34,566 nt of DNA from Chloroflexota bacterium (GCA_023489135.1 JAMDCE010000633.1:1-34566), one strand, 5' to 3'; shown: positions 8,009 to 16,380, counted from the first letter of the stretch. Numbers and translations are program-made. The notes: generated by a model not told the origin, from the letters alone.

Positions 8009-10250
8009 ACCCGAGCAGAGAATTAGAGATCGCCGTCGATCTTGTGACCGAGCTATCTGGGCGGTAATCATCGCCTTTGTGCTTCTCGGTGCGCTCTACA
8101 GCGTGACGACTCCAGCCTTCGAGGCCCTCGATGAGTTATGGCACTACCCTTATGTGAAGCACTTAGCGGATGGCAAGGGATTGCCCATTCTGGGCAAGAG
8201 CTTCTGGGAGAATCGGTATAATCAGGAGGGCGGACAGCCTCCACTGTATTACGCCATCGGGGCTCTGGCAACCTTTTGGATCGATACCGGCACTCAACAA
8301 GACGTGTACCAGATCAATCCCCACGCCGCCGCCGGCCAGCCTTTGCGCTCCGACAACAAGAACATGGTGATACATACCCCCGAGGAGGGCTTTCCCTACC
8401 GAGGAGTTTACCTGGCACTGCACATCATCAGGATACTTTCCGTGCTTATGGGCGCAGCCACGGTTTACCTGACCTATGTGATTGGAGCTGAGCTCTTCCC
8501 CGGGGAGCCTTACGTGGCGTTGGGGGCCGCGGCATTCAACGCTTTCCTCCCCGAGTTCCTGTTCCTGAGTGGTTCGGTCAATAACGACAACCTGGTGACA
8601 CTACTCGGCTCCAGCGCAATCCTGCTGATCCTACGAGCGGCGAAAGGGCGGATTTCGAGCCGTGGCATCGCACTCCTTTCCCTACTGGTCGGCCTGGCAT
8701 CCGTCACGAAGCTGAGTGGTCTAGCGCTGGTTGCTCTCGTCACCTTCGTCGCCTTCTCCAACGGTATCCGCAAGCGCAGTATGATGCCTTTCGTGAGACT
8801 GGCTCTCCCAGTATGGATTTCGACGGTGGTACTCGCCGGATGGTGGCACCTTCGAAACTGGCAGCTATACGGCGATCCGACCGGCCTTAATGCCTTTCTG
8901 AAAGTAGTTGGAGAGCGATCACCTAAACCGAGTTTTGTGGAAATCCTGGCCAACGAGGGCGAAGGACTTAGATTATCTTTCTGGGGAGTCTTCGGCGGTT
9001 TCAACGTGCTCGCCGCACCTATGGCCTACCGCTTGTTCGATTCGTTGTCGATCCTAGCCCTACTAGGGCTCATCGCTTACGTGGTTTTCCAACAGGTACG
9101 ACGTAGGTTCGATACCGCTTATTACCCGCTGGCATTCGCCCTGTGTTGGGTCATTGTCTTGGCCATTAGCCTGCTGCGCTGGACGCAACTAACCCTCGCC
9201 TCTCAAGGCCGGCTGTTGTTTCCAGCACTTTCCGTCATTTCGTGTATCTTTGCCCTAGGGATCTGCTCGCTCGCGCCTCGCCGGATGAGTCGGTACCTGG
9301 TCGGGGGCATTGCCGGCGTTACAATCCTGGCCTCAGGCCTCGTACCGTTCGTCTCCATTCTTCCGGCCTACCCGGGACCGGCAAGGCTCTCGGACGAGGA
9401 TCTGGCCAGATTTCAACACCCTTTGGGTATCAACTTCGAAGGGAAGGTGAAACTCTTAGGGATGGACCTATCCTCGCCAAGAGTCGCTCCTGGACAGGCG
9501 CTTTCTGTCAGTCTTTACCTCTCTTCCCTGGCAGATATGAATCAGGACTACAGCACATTCATCCACGTGTTTGCCGGCAATGGCGAGCTCATCGGGCAGA
9601 TAGACTCGTATCCGGGCAGAGGATCCCTTCCCACCAGCCGTTGGAAGCCCGGCTTGGCCATCAAGGACACATACAGTATTCCTATTACCAGGGACCACCT
9701 CAACGCGGACGTTCTCAGAATAGAGTCAGGTTTCTACAACCTGCGCGATATGGTGCCCTTGCGCGCCTTCGATCTAAACGGAAACCCCATCGGCACGTCG
9801 CCGATTATTGGCCGAGTGAAATTGGTGGGCGAGGATGCCATCAGGCCACTTGCGCAAGATTACCTGGCAGTCCTTGGCGGCAAAGTCGGGCTGGTGGACT
9901 ACGCCGTTGAAAGCCGAACTGCTCCCGCCGACAGCACCTTGAGAGGGAGTTTGACCTGGCAGGCGCTCGGGAAGCTAGACCGAGATTACTCCGTCTTCGT
10001 TCAACTGGTAGGGCACGACGGGTTGATGGCTCAATATGACTCTTACCCCCGCAAGGGCACCTATCCAACTTCGTTCTGGGACGAGGGAGAGGTGGTGCAC
10101 GATTGGTTCGAGTTGCAAATCGGGCGAGAAGTGCCGGAGGGAGACTATGACCTGATCCTGGGGATGTATGATCTGGCAACAGGAGATCGCCTGTCGGTCG
10201 GCGGCAACACTTTTGTCAGATTGCAGGGGATACACGTGACGAAGAATTGA
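7959..10250 (+). CDS. DUF2142-like/GT-C membrane protein with two C-terminal beta domains
   Basis: About 763 residues. The first membrane segment (about 33-50) leads into PAFEALDELWHYPYV, the equivalent of the PDE motif in the genes at 211 and 4930, with D58 and E59. The following QPPLYYAIGALATFWI and FLSGSVNNDNLV blocks also match those genes. Two C-terminal repeats carry LPTSRW and YPTSFW. It overlaps the end of the preceding gene by 50 nt and has no promoter of its own, which implies translational coupling. ATG 7959 was chosen; a TTG just before it (7956) is possible, and neither has a clear ribosome site. The substrate is unknown; the tandem setting suggests a role in the same surface polysaccharide or glycolipid pathway. 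Confidence 0.82.
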   Translation: MEAVTTLRLAESLSSVRPEQRIRDRRRSCDRAIWAVIIAFVLLGALYSVTTPAFEALDELWHYPYVKHLADGKGLPILGKSFWENRYNQEGGQPPLYYAIGALATFWIDTGTQQDVYQINPHAAAGQPLRSDNKNMVIHTPEEGFPYRGVYLALHIIRILSVLMGAATVYLTYVIGAELFPGEPYVALGAAAFNAFLPEFLFLSGSVNNDNLVTLLGSSAILLILRAAKGRISSRGIALLSLLVGLASVTKLSGLALVALVTFVAFSNGIRKRSMMPFVRLALPVWISTVVLAGWWHLRNWQLYGDPTGLNAFLKVVGERSPKPSFVEILANEGEGLRLSFWGVFGGFNVLAAPMAYRLFDSLSILALLGLIAYVVFQQVRRRFDTAYYPLAFALCWVIVLAISLLRWTQLTLASQGRLLFPALSVISCIFALGICSLAPRRMSRYLVGGIAGVTILASGLVPFVSILPAYPGPARLSDEDLARFQHPLGINFEGKVKLLGMDLSSPRVAPGQALSVSLYLSSLADMNQDYSTFIHVFAGNGELIGQIDSYPGRGSLPTSRWKPGLAIKDTYSIPITRDHLNADVLRIESGFYNLRDMVPLRAFDLNGNPIGTSPIIGRVKLVGEDAIRPLAQDYLAVLGGKVGLVDYAVESRTAPADSTLRGSLTWQALGKLDRDYSVFVQLVGHDGLMAQYDSYPRKGTYPTSFWDEGEVVHDWFELQIGREVPEGDYDLILGMYDLATGDRLSVGGNTFVRLQGIHVTKN

Positions 10251-10264
10251 ACGGTTTGTTGTCG

Positions 10265-10293
10265 TTGCGCTATCCAAGCTCAGGTTGTACAAT
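10265..10293 (+). promoter_or_regulatory. Probable recO promoter
   Basis: TTGCGC (10265-10270), 17 nt, TACAAT (10288-10293). The -35 is weak (3/6), the -10 good (5/6). The predicted start near 10300 leaves a leader of about 29 nt before the TTG start codon. Confidence 0.45.
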
Positions 10294-10328
10294 CTTGTTG
10301 CAGAAAACTTGATTGGACGGGCGATACT

Positions 10329-11126
10329 TTGGCAGCTCCTCACCTGTACAAAACAGAAGCAATCGTGCTGAAACGAACCGACTTCGGCGAGGCAGACAAG
10401 ATACTTACCCTGTACACTCCGCACCTGGGCAAGCTGCGCGCCATAGCCAAAGGGGTTCGCCGACCTACCAGTCGCCTCGGCGGGAACGTGGAGCTGTTTA
10501 CCCACAGCAGCTTATTGATCGCCAGGGGGCGCAACCTGGACATCGTGACCCAGAGCGAAACCATTCACTCGTTCATCCGGCTCAGGGAGAACCTGCACAA
10601 GACCTCGTGTACCTGCTACGTCGCCGAAGTGATGGACCGACTCACCGAGGAGCGCATTGAGAACTACCCCTCCTTCGATCTGCTCCTGCGCACTCTGGAC
10701 AGGATCAGCGAAGGCCCCGATCCTCAACGTGCCACCCTATTCTTCGAGATTCAGGTCATGGCGTATCTAGGCTATCGCCCGGAGCTGCACCGCTGCACCC
10801 GCTGCCAGGTCGTGGTGGGCCCCAGCACTAACTTCTTCAGCCCGGTGTCTGGCGGAATCCTCTGCCTGGATTGTGGCCAGGCCGAGCCGACGGCCAGAGG
10901 AATAACCACCAACGCCTTCAAGGTGCTGCGCCTCTTCCAGGAGGGAGATTTCACCCGATCCGCCCGAGTGCGCCTGGACGAGCCCCTTCGACGGGAATTG
11001 GATTCCCTGCTTCGCGGGTACGTTCAGTACATCCTGGAGCACGAGCTCAAATCGGCATCCCTCCTGGACAGTCTACAACATCGAAGTGCCACCTTCGATG
11101 CCAAGGCGTGCCAGGCTCAGGCTTAA
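10329..11126 (+). CDS. recO: DNA repair protein RecO
   Basis: RecO helps RecR load RecA on single-stranded DNA coated with SSB during recombinational repair. The 265-residue protein has the usual N-terminal OB fold (YKTEAIVLKRTDFGEADKIL, then LGKLRAIAKGVRRPTSRLGG) and the helical C-terminal part with a zinc site: C156, C159, C179 and C182 in two CxxC pairs. Length is normal for the family. The start is TTG at 10329, preceded by GGACGG, and is placed by the match of the N-terminus. The radical SAM gene follows after a 66-nt gap that contains its own promoter. Confidence 0.95.
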   Translation: MAAPHLYKTEAIVLKRTDFGEADKILTLYTPHLGKLRAIAKGVRRPTSRLGGNVELFTHSSLLIARGRNLDIVTQSETIHSFIRLRENLHKTSCTCYVAEVMDRLTEERIENYPSFDLLLRTLDRISEGPDPQRATLFFEIQVMAYLGYRPELHRCTRCQVVVGPSTNFFSPVSGGILCLDCGQAEPTARGITTNAFKVLRLFQEGDFTRSARVRLDEPLRRELDSLLRGYVQYILEHELKSASLLDSLQHRSATFDAKACQAQA

Positions 11127-11157
11127 GACGCTTTATGCGCGTTCTGGGGAGAGAGCG

Positions 11158-11186
11158 TGGACCTGCAGTGGTGGGGATGCTATAAT
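11158..11186 (+). promoter_or_regulatory. Extended -10 promoter placed for a leaderless transcript
   Basis: TGGACC (11158-11163), 17 nt, TATAAT (11181-11186), with the extended TGC directly before the -10 hexamer (11178-11180). Six bases separate TATAAT from the ATG at 11193, so transcription should begin on or next to the A of the start codon. Confidence 0.65.
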
Positions 11187-11192
11187 TGCCGC

Positions 11193-12209
11193 ATGCTGAG
11201 CGGCAAGAGATGGAAGATTCCCTACTACCTTGGCTTGACCAGGGTTCCCACCGCGCCATTGTACGTCAACGTGGAGCCGGCTGCCACCTGCAATCTTCGC
11301 TGTGGCTGGTGCTCCAGTCGACATCGAGGGGACCAGAAGGCCCGCATGGACATGGGTCTCTTCAAGAACATCGTCGTCGACGCCAAATCCGCGGGGGTGA
11401 TCAACATCTCCCTCTGGCTCTCGGGCGAGCCCCTCATGCACCCGCAACTGGCCGAAATGGTGGCCTTCATCGAAGAGAACGGCTTGGTAAGTGGAGTACA
11501 CACCAACGCCACTATGCTGACGGAACGGCACGCCAGGGACCTGCTGGACGCAGGGCTTAGCCAGTTGAGCATCTCCTTCGACGGCATCGACCGCGAGAGC
11601 TACGAGCAAATGCGCGAGGGGGCCAACTTCGAGAAGACCATAGCCAACATTCGCGGGTTCCTGAATCTGAAGGCCCGGCGGGGAAACCACAAGCCTCATA
11701 CCATCATCCAGACCATCGTACCATTCCAGTCTGAGATGCAGGACGACAACGGCTGGATACAGTACCCCGAAGCACCGAGCCAGGTCCGCCAGCTTTTCGC
11801 CGACCTTCCTGTGGAGGAGTTCCGCGTCGTGCTCCCTCACAACTGGGCGGGAGAGGTGCAGGGAGACGGCTTGCGCCCCCCCGGCCGGGCCTACCATCCT
11901 TGCCAGCACCTCTGGATGGGACTTAGCGTCGCCTGGGACGGCCGCGTTCACGGCTGTTGCACCGACCTCAACGGGGTCCTGATCCGGGGTGATCTGAAGC
12001 AGGGAGACAGCATACAAGAGATCTGGAACGACAGGGCCTCCCGACGAATGCGCTGGCTGCACCGAAAAGGACGTTATCGCGAGATACCCCTCTGCCGCGA
12101 CTGCACGCAGGTCTGGGAAAACGAGCATCCTCTACGCACCGAGCTGCGCCGGCTACCACTGCTGCGCTCGGCAATAGCCGCGCGTCGGCGGCTAAAGGGG
12201 AGCCAGTAG
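11193..12209 (+). CDS. Radical SAM protein with SPASM-like C-terminus
   Basis: 338 residues from ATG 11193. The radical SAM cluster motif CNLRCGWC gives C33, C37 and C40, the ligands of the 4Fe-4S cluster that cleaves S-adenosylmethionine. LSGEPLMHP matches the glycine-rich SAM-binding strand. The C-terminal part has spaced cysteines (CQHLWMG, HGCCTD, CRDC) typical of SPASM/twitch domains that hold extra iron-sulfur clusters, as in peptide- or cofactor-modifying enzymes. No precursor peptide gene was recognised nearby, so the substrate is unknown. A GTG at 11157 would add 12 residues, but those bases hold the promoter, so the ATG is preferred. It ends 276 nt before the convergent treZ. Confidence 0.85.
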   Translation: MLSGKRWKIPYYLGLTRVPTAPLYVNVEPAATCNLRCGWCSSRHRGDQKARMDMGLFKNIVVDAKSAGVINISLWLSGEPLMHPQLAEMVAFIEENGLVSGVHTNATMLTERHARDLLDAGLSQLSISFDGIDRESYEQMREGANFEKTIANIRGFLNLKARRGNHKPHTIIQTIVPFQSEMQDDNGWIQYPEAPSQVRQLFADLPVEEFRVVLPHNWAGEVQGDGLRPPGRAYHPCQHLWMGLSVAWDGRVHGCCTDLNGVLIRGDLKQGDSIQEIWNDRASRRMRWLHRKGRYREIPLCRDCTQVWENEHPLRTELRRLPLLRSAIAARRRLKGSQ

Positions 12210-12299
12210 GCGAGCATACATCCTCAACAACAGTATTGGGCCCCTTGCCAAAGCTAAATCGTCACTTGCCCAACCTATTCGGTATGGCGACGGTCCGCG

Positions 12300-12425
12300 C
12301 CCTCATCCGGCCTTCGGCCGACCTCTCCCAGAGGGAGAGGTGAGCCCCCACGCCCCTCCCGCGCAGGCTACAGGCCCTGCGGCCCCCGTTCCCCCTCTCC
12401 CTCAGGGAGAGGGCTGGGGTGAGGG
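12300..12425. repeat. Composite intergenic palindromic repeat
   Basis: The outer arms CCCTCATCC (12300-12308) and GGGTGAGGG (12417-12425) are complementary with one G-U pair. Inside are two perfect hairpins: CCTCTCCC/GGGAGAGG (12322-12340, 3-nt loop) and CCCTCTCCC/GGGAGAGGG (12393-12413, 3-nt loop). It looks like the CCCTC-ACCC type dispersed repeats found between genes in many bacterial genomes. It lies between two convergent genes and may also stop transcription. Bases 12210-12299 and 12426-12485 hold nothing recognisable. Confidence 0.7.
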
Positions 12426-12485
12426 TCGTACCCTGCACGGCAGCACGCTTGGTTGGAACGAATGCACTACCCACCGCACTTACAA

Positions 12486-14390
12486 TCAGGCTAGACGCGG
12501 TTCACTAGCCAAGCTCTCCAGAACCACCACGCACGCAGCCGGAATCTCAACCTCAACAGCTCCGCCGACGACGTCAACGCCGGGCTGCCCTTTGCACAGC
12601 GCGTATTCTGGACCGGCGGTCGACCACAGCACCTGCCAGGGCCGAGAGGCTAGATCGGAAAGGAACGGGGATTCCCCAAAGCGCACACACGTGGCCTGCC
12701 CGAAGTTGGCCAGCACGAGCCGGTGGTCGGTCCCCTGCCAGCGGTGAAGGGCAATGAGCGACGGAGCGAGAGCCCGGCAGCGAAGGTTGAACCTGTCCTG
12801 GCGCGCCAGCACCGGATCGGACTTCCGCAGATCGATCAGGTCTCGATACAGCCGGTAAATCCCGGCCTGGCTGTTCCTCTCGCCAAAGTCGAGCCTGGAT
12901 TGCCGGAAAGTGGACTCCGCCTGGGGATCGGGAATCCGCCCCCTGGTAGAGGGATCTCGAAAAGCCCGGAAGGCCTTGAACTCCTCACGGCGCCCCCTGG
13001 TAACCAGCTTTCCCAAATCGGGCTTGTGATCGGTGAAGTACAGGAAAGGCGTCGAGGCGGCAAACTCCTGGCCCATAAACAAGAGCGGCGTCTCCGGGCT
13101 GAGCAACAACAGCGCCGAGGCGACGGAGTAGCGGCCGAGGTCGATTAGCTGGGTCAGCCGGCTCCCGAAGGCCCGGTTGCCAATCTGGTCGTGATTCTGG
13201 AGACAGAAAACGAAGCGGGAAGCCGGCTCATCCGAGACCTTGGTCCCCCGCGGTCGACCCATGTGGGCCGAGTGCTCACCCTGATAAAGAAAACCTTCCC
13301 TCACGGTCTGGGCGATCGCGTCGGAGGAGGGGGGGTAGTCTCGGTAATAACCTTCGTTCTCCCCCGTCAATAGCGTATGCACCGAGTGGTGGAAATCATC
13401 CGCCCACACGGCGTCGAACCCGTGGCCACCTTCCGCCACCGGCCGAATGAAGCGCACCTCATTGCTATCGTTCTCGGCGATGAGCACTACCGAACGATGG
13501 GACGGCACCGACCGGCGAGCCTTCTGCACTATTTCTGACATTATGTTCGTGGGAGAGCTATCGAAGATAGCGTGGGTGGCATCCAAACGGAGACCGTCCA
13601 GGTGGTACTCGTTCAGCCAATAGCAGACATTTTGCACCACGTAGAGACGCACCCATTGGCTGTCCTGGCCATCATAGTTCAAGGCATCGCCCCAGGGAGT
13701 GGTGTAACGATCCGTGAAGTAGCTCGGGGAATACGCTCGCAAGTAGTTTCCGTCCGGCCCCAGGTGATTGTACACGACGTCGAGGATGACGCCCAATCCA
13801 TTTCGGTGCGCGGCGTCAGCCAACCGCCGCAGGCCTTCGGTGCCGCCATAGTTGCGAGTGGGGGCGTACAAATCCACGCCGTCGTAGCCCCAGTTCCATC
13901 GACCGGGGAATTCGGCCACCGGCATCAGCTCCAGGGCCGTTATTCCCAGCCGCTTCAGCTCCGGTAGTTGATCGATCAGGGAATCGAAGGTTCCTTGCTC
14001 CGTGAAGGTGCCCACGTGACATTCGTAGATGATCAGACCCTCGGCGCCGAGACCGGGCCAGGCAGCGTCGCTCCATGGGAATACGTGCGGGTCTACCACC
14101 TCCGATGGACCGTGAACCCCCTCCGGCTGCGACCGGGAGAAGGGATCGGGATAGGAAGCGCCGCCGTCCAGACGGAACTTGTAGCGCGTTCCACGGCCGG
14201 CCCCTGACACCACTGCCGCGAACATCCCATCGCCTTTGGGCAGCAAGTTATGGTGCAGAGTTCCGCCGTCCACGTGCAGCTCCACCTCTACCGCTCTGGC
14301 GGCAGGCGCCCAGACTCGGAATCGCACCCCCCCGCCGGGAAGCACGTTCGCGCCCATATCCAGTTGCCACTGTTTTCCACTTCCTTGCAT
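12486..14390 (-). CDS. treZ: Malto-oligosyltrehalose trehalohydrolase
   Basis: Releases trehalose from maltooligosyl-trehalose (EC 3.2.1.141), the second step of the TreY/TreZ route from glycogen-like glucans. The 634 residues begin with an isoamylase-type N-terminal domain (GANVLPGGGVRFRVWAP), then the GH13 barrel: region I DVVYNHLG; region II GLRLDATHA with nucleophile D270; region III LIAEND with acid E306; region IV QNHD with D401. LFMGQEFAASTPFLYFTDH is typical of TreZ. ATG 14390 is preferred over upstream in-frame starts (14459, 14531) because the N-terminus then fits the family and a promoter stands just upstream. TreY and TreS are not in the window, so the partner must be elsewhere. 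Confidence 0.92.
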   Translation of the reverse strand: MQGSGKQWQLDMGANVLPGGGVRFRVWAPAARAVEVELHVDGGTLHHNLLPKGDGMFAAVVSGAGRGTRYKFRLDGGASYPDPFSRSQPEGVHGPSEVVDPHVFPWSDAAWPGLGAEGLIIYECHVGTFTEQGTFDSLIDQLPELKRLGITALELMPVAEFPGRWNWGYDGVDLYAPTRNYGGTEGLRRLADAAHRNGLGVILDVVYNHLGPDGNYLRAYSPSYFTDRYTTPWGDALNYDGQDSQWVRLYVVQNVCYWLNEYHLDGLRLDATHAIFDSSPTNIMSEIVQKARRSVPSHRSVVLIAENDSNEVRFIRPVAEGGHGFDAVWADDFHHSVHTLLTGENEGYYRDYPPSSDAIAQTVREGFLYQGEHSAHMGRPRGTKVSDEPASRFVFCLQNHDQIGNRAFGSRLTQLIDLGRYSVASALLLLSPETPLLFMGQEFAASTPFLYFTDHKPDLGKLVTRGRREEFKAFRAFRDPSTRGRIPDPQAESTFRQSRLDFGERNSQAGIYRLYRDLIDLRKSDPVLARQDRFNLRCRALAPSLIALHRWQGTDHRLVLANFGQATCVRFGESPFLSDLASRPWQVLWSTAGPEYALCKGQPGVDVVGGAVEVEIPAACVVVLESLASEPRLA

Positions 14391-14398
14391 CACTAATA

Positions 14399-14407
14399 AT
14401 TGTACCA
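14399..14407 (-). promoter_or_regulatory. Extended -10 element close to the treZ start
   Basis: On the - strand TGG directly precedes TACAAT (14404-14399), an extended -10. Eight bases separate it from the ATG at 14390, so the leader would be at most about 2 nt. No good -35 was found at 17-18 nt; a GTGATA lies 19 nt upstream. Confidence 0.5.
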
Positions 14408-14481
14408 CCTTGTTGTGCGACCGTATCACCTGTGGTATTATGCGCCAGGCTGACCTCATGATGCTTCTTCTTCCGCTGCCT

Positions 14482-14510
14482 TTGCAGGAGATGGCGCCAG
14501 AAGGTAGAAT
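14482..14510 (+). promoter_or_regulatory. Possible promoter of the phosphoesterase operon
   Basis: TTGCAG (14482-14487), 17 nt, TAGAAT (14505-14510). The -10 matches 5/6, the -35 only 3/6. The predicted leader to ATG 14596 is about 79 nt. Confidence 0.4.
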
Positions 14511-14595
14511 CTGAGTGCAACACATGTGCACGGAACACCGTCAAATGCCGGCGACAAGTAAGAACACGAACCTGTCTTGGAAAGAAAAGAGCACA

Positions 14596-15588
14596 ATGCG
14601 CATCGGACTGATCTCCGACACCCACGAGTCAGAGAACCCGGCCGAGCTAATAGCTCGGCTCGGGGCACAACAATGCGATCTGTACATCCACCTCGGCGAT
14701 ATCGGCGGCTCCCGCCTGGCCTCCAAGTTCGTACGCCAGTTCAAGCAAACCCTGGGCAACGTGGATCACCTGTCGGAGGACAATCGCAGGCGCTTCGAGG
14801 AATTGAAGAGGCAAGGGCTCACCCCCATGTGGGCTTATATCGAGACCAACCTGGGTGCGGATCCGGCGTCGAGGCTCCGGCGGGAAAAAGAAGCGCGCGA
14901 CAGCTACCTCGAGGTCTTCAGGGCCATGAGCCGGCTTCCTAACGCGATCATGGTAAGCGGCAACATCGACAATAGCCTTCTGCGCAGCCACATAATCGGC
15001 GCCGAGATTAAGCTCCAAGAGCTCCCCCTGGTGGTGGAGCCGAAGCTACTGGACCTCGGATTTCGAGCCATCATCCTGTGGCCCTCGATGAAGAACTGTT
15101 CCGGTGAAGCGCTGGCCCACCTCAACGAGCAGGTGGACGCCTTTGTCCGCGCGGTTGCGGACAAAGAGCAGATTCTCGTCTTTGCCCACGAGCAGATTTA
15201 CAAAGGACCGTCTCCCAGCAAGTACAGGGAGAACGTGGAAAGCGCCGGGTATTGCGCTATGACCGTTCCCCGCTACGAGCCCAATCCTCGCTGGCCGCTG
15301 CTGCTGCGACTCTTCCGCTCGCTCAAGCCAACGCAGCAAGCGGCTATGGTTTACGGGCACGTGCACGATCCGCACCACGTGATCCAGGCGGGGGCGCCCT
15401 ATCTCAAAGGGTCGCTGCCCGAAGGACTTCGCTACCGACTGTACGGGCTCGGCTCCCCCGAAAAAGCATGTATCCCCTATTCCGGCGGCCGGCAGTCAAT
15501 TCGTCTGTACACCATTCCGACCGACGCGGTCGCGATTCTTAATCTCACGCGCAAGCGGATGAAGCTGGAGATCGTCCAGAGTGAGTGA
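14596..15588 (+). CDS. Calcineurin-like metallophosphoesterase
   Basis: 330 residues with the metal-binding signature of the calcineurin-like superfamily: D8 and H10 in SDTH, GD at 34-35, SGNID with N123, H198 in FAHEQ, and GHVH at 254-257. These bind two metal ions that hydrolyse phosphoester bonds. The protein is longer than small YfcE-type enzymes because of a helical, charged insertion (about 45-110). No signal peptide is seen, so it is cytosolic; substrate unknown. The start is ATG 14596, preceded by an A/G-rich stretch; an upstream in-frame ATG at 14524 would add residues unlike the family. The 3' end overlaps the next gene by 8 nt. Confidence 0.85.
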   Translation: MRIGLISDTHESENPAELIARLGAQQCDLYIHLGDIGGSRLASKFVRQFKQTLGNVDHLSEDNRRRFEELKRQGLTPMWAYIETNLGADPASRLRREKEARDSYLEVFRAMSRLPNAIMVSGNIDNSLLRSHIIGAEIKLQELPLVVEPKLLDLGFRAIILWPSMKNCSGEALAHLNEQVDAFVRAVADKEQILVFAHEQIYKGPSPSKYRENVESAGYCAMTVPRYEPNPRWPLLLRLFRSLKPTQQAAMVYGHVHDPHHVIQAGAPYLKGSLPEGLRYRLYGLGSPEKACIPYSGGRQSIRLYTIPTDAVAILNLTRKRMKLEIVQSE

Positions 15589-16072
15589 CAGTGTCAGGGA
15601 CCTGGTTCTGGAGTACATGCGCAGCCACAACACGATGACCATCTGCACCCACGGCGAAGACGGGCCCTGGGCCACGGCTCTCTTCTACGTTAACGACGGG
15701 TTTACGTTGTACTTTCTATCGGACCCCAAGACCATTCATTGCCGAAACATAGCCGCGAATCCGACGGTGGCCGCCACCATCAACGAGGATTACCGCGATT
15801 GGCGCGAGATCAAGGGGATTCAGCTTCAGGGGACGGCCGAAATGATCGGAGGGAGGAGGGAGAAGGCAGTTGCCTTCGCTCTTTATGTTAAGAAGTATCC
15901 GTTCGTTCGCGACTTCTTCTCTTCGCCGGCCGGCATCACGCGCGCGATGTTTAGCAAAGTGACTTCCACGACCTTCTACCGGCTCAAGCCCCAAAGGCTT
16001 CTGTATCTCGACAACAAACAGAAGTTCGGCTATCGAGTGGAAATACCTCTGGACGATGCCTCGATGAACTAG
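15581..16072 (+). CDS. Pyridoxamine 5'-phosphate oxidase-like split-barrel protein
   Basis: 163 residues with the FMN-binding split-barrel pattern: TMTICTHGEDGPWATALFYV, a strand ending in LYFLSDPKTIHCRNI, then ANPTVAATI and IKGIQLQGTAEMI. The layout resembles the YhbP-like branch, whose activity is not settled. Such proteins bind FMN, F420 or heme, and no residue seen here decides which. It starts with GTG at 15581, overlapping the phosphoesterase by 8 nt, so the two are translated together. Its stop shares a CTAG with the stop of the convergent zinc-ribbon gene. Confidence 0.75.
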   Translation: MSDSVRDLVLEYMRSHNTMTICTHGEDGPWATALFYVNDGFTLYFLSDPKTIHCRNIAANPTVAATINEDYRDWREIKGIQLQGTAEMIGGRREKAVAFALYVKKYPFVRDFFSSPAGITRAMFSKVTSTTFYRLKPQRLLYLDNKQKFGYRVEIPLDDASMN

Positions 16073-16341
16073 GCAACGGGCTCTTTCTTCTCGTCGCTCC
16101 CCGCGGCCTCGCCCTTCAGCTTTTGCAGGACGTCGGCCCCGACGCACTTCTCGGCAAACTTGCACCAGTCGATACACGAAGGGACACGATCCTTAAAGAC
16201 CGTCGACTTGCAGCTCGGGCAGGTGGTCTTTATCTCGTCGGTCCAAATCTCCACCTCCCCGTGGCAGCGCGGGCATTCTATGTACTCGGGCATCGGATTC
16301 TTTATGGCGCCGCTTCCTGGGCAGAATTTGTTCATACTCAT
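16069..16341 (-). CDS. Small zinc-ribbon protein of unknown function
   Basis: 90 residues. An N-terminal CPGSG is followed by ECPRC and TTCPSC, which together form a zinc-ribbon of two CxxC pairs. A C-terminal SCIDWCKFAEKCVG adds three more cysteines, which could bind a second metal. The tail is charged. ATG 16341 is fixed by the strong GGAGGAG ribosome site ending about 8 nt before it. Nothing names its partner; zinc-ribbons of this size often bind nucleic acid or regulate, which is only a family tendency. It ends in a CTAG shared with the stop of the convergent gene. Confidence 0.7.
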   Translation of the reverse strand: MSMNKFCPGSGAIKNPMPEYIECPRCHGEVEIWTDEIKTTCPSCKSTVFKDRVPSCIDWCKFAEKCVGADVLQKLKGEAAGSDEKKEPVA

Positions 16342-16380
16342 GGTCAATCTCCTCCGTCAGCATCAGCCCCCTGTCCTTGA

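Noticed and set aside
11133..12128. 331-codon open frame antisense to the radical SAM gene
   Set aside because: No recognisable domain; the opposite strand has the cluster motif and SPASM cysteines.
14391..14531. N-terminal extension of TreZ to the upstream in-frame starts
   Set aside because: The added residues do not resemble the family and the stretch holds the promoter.
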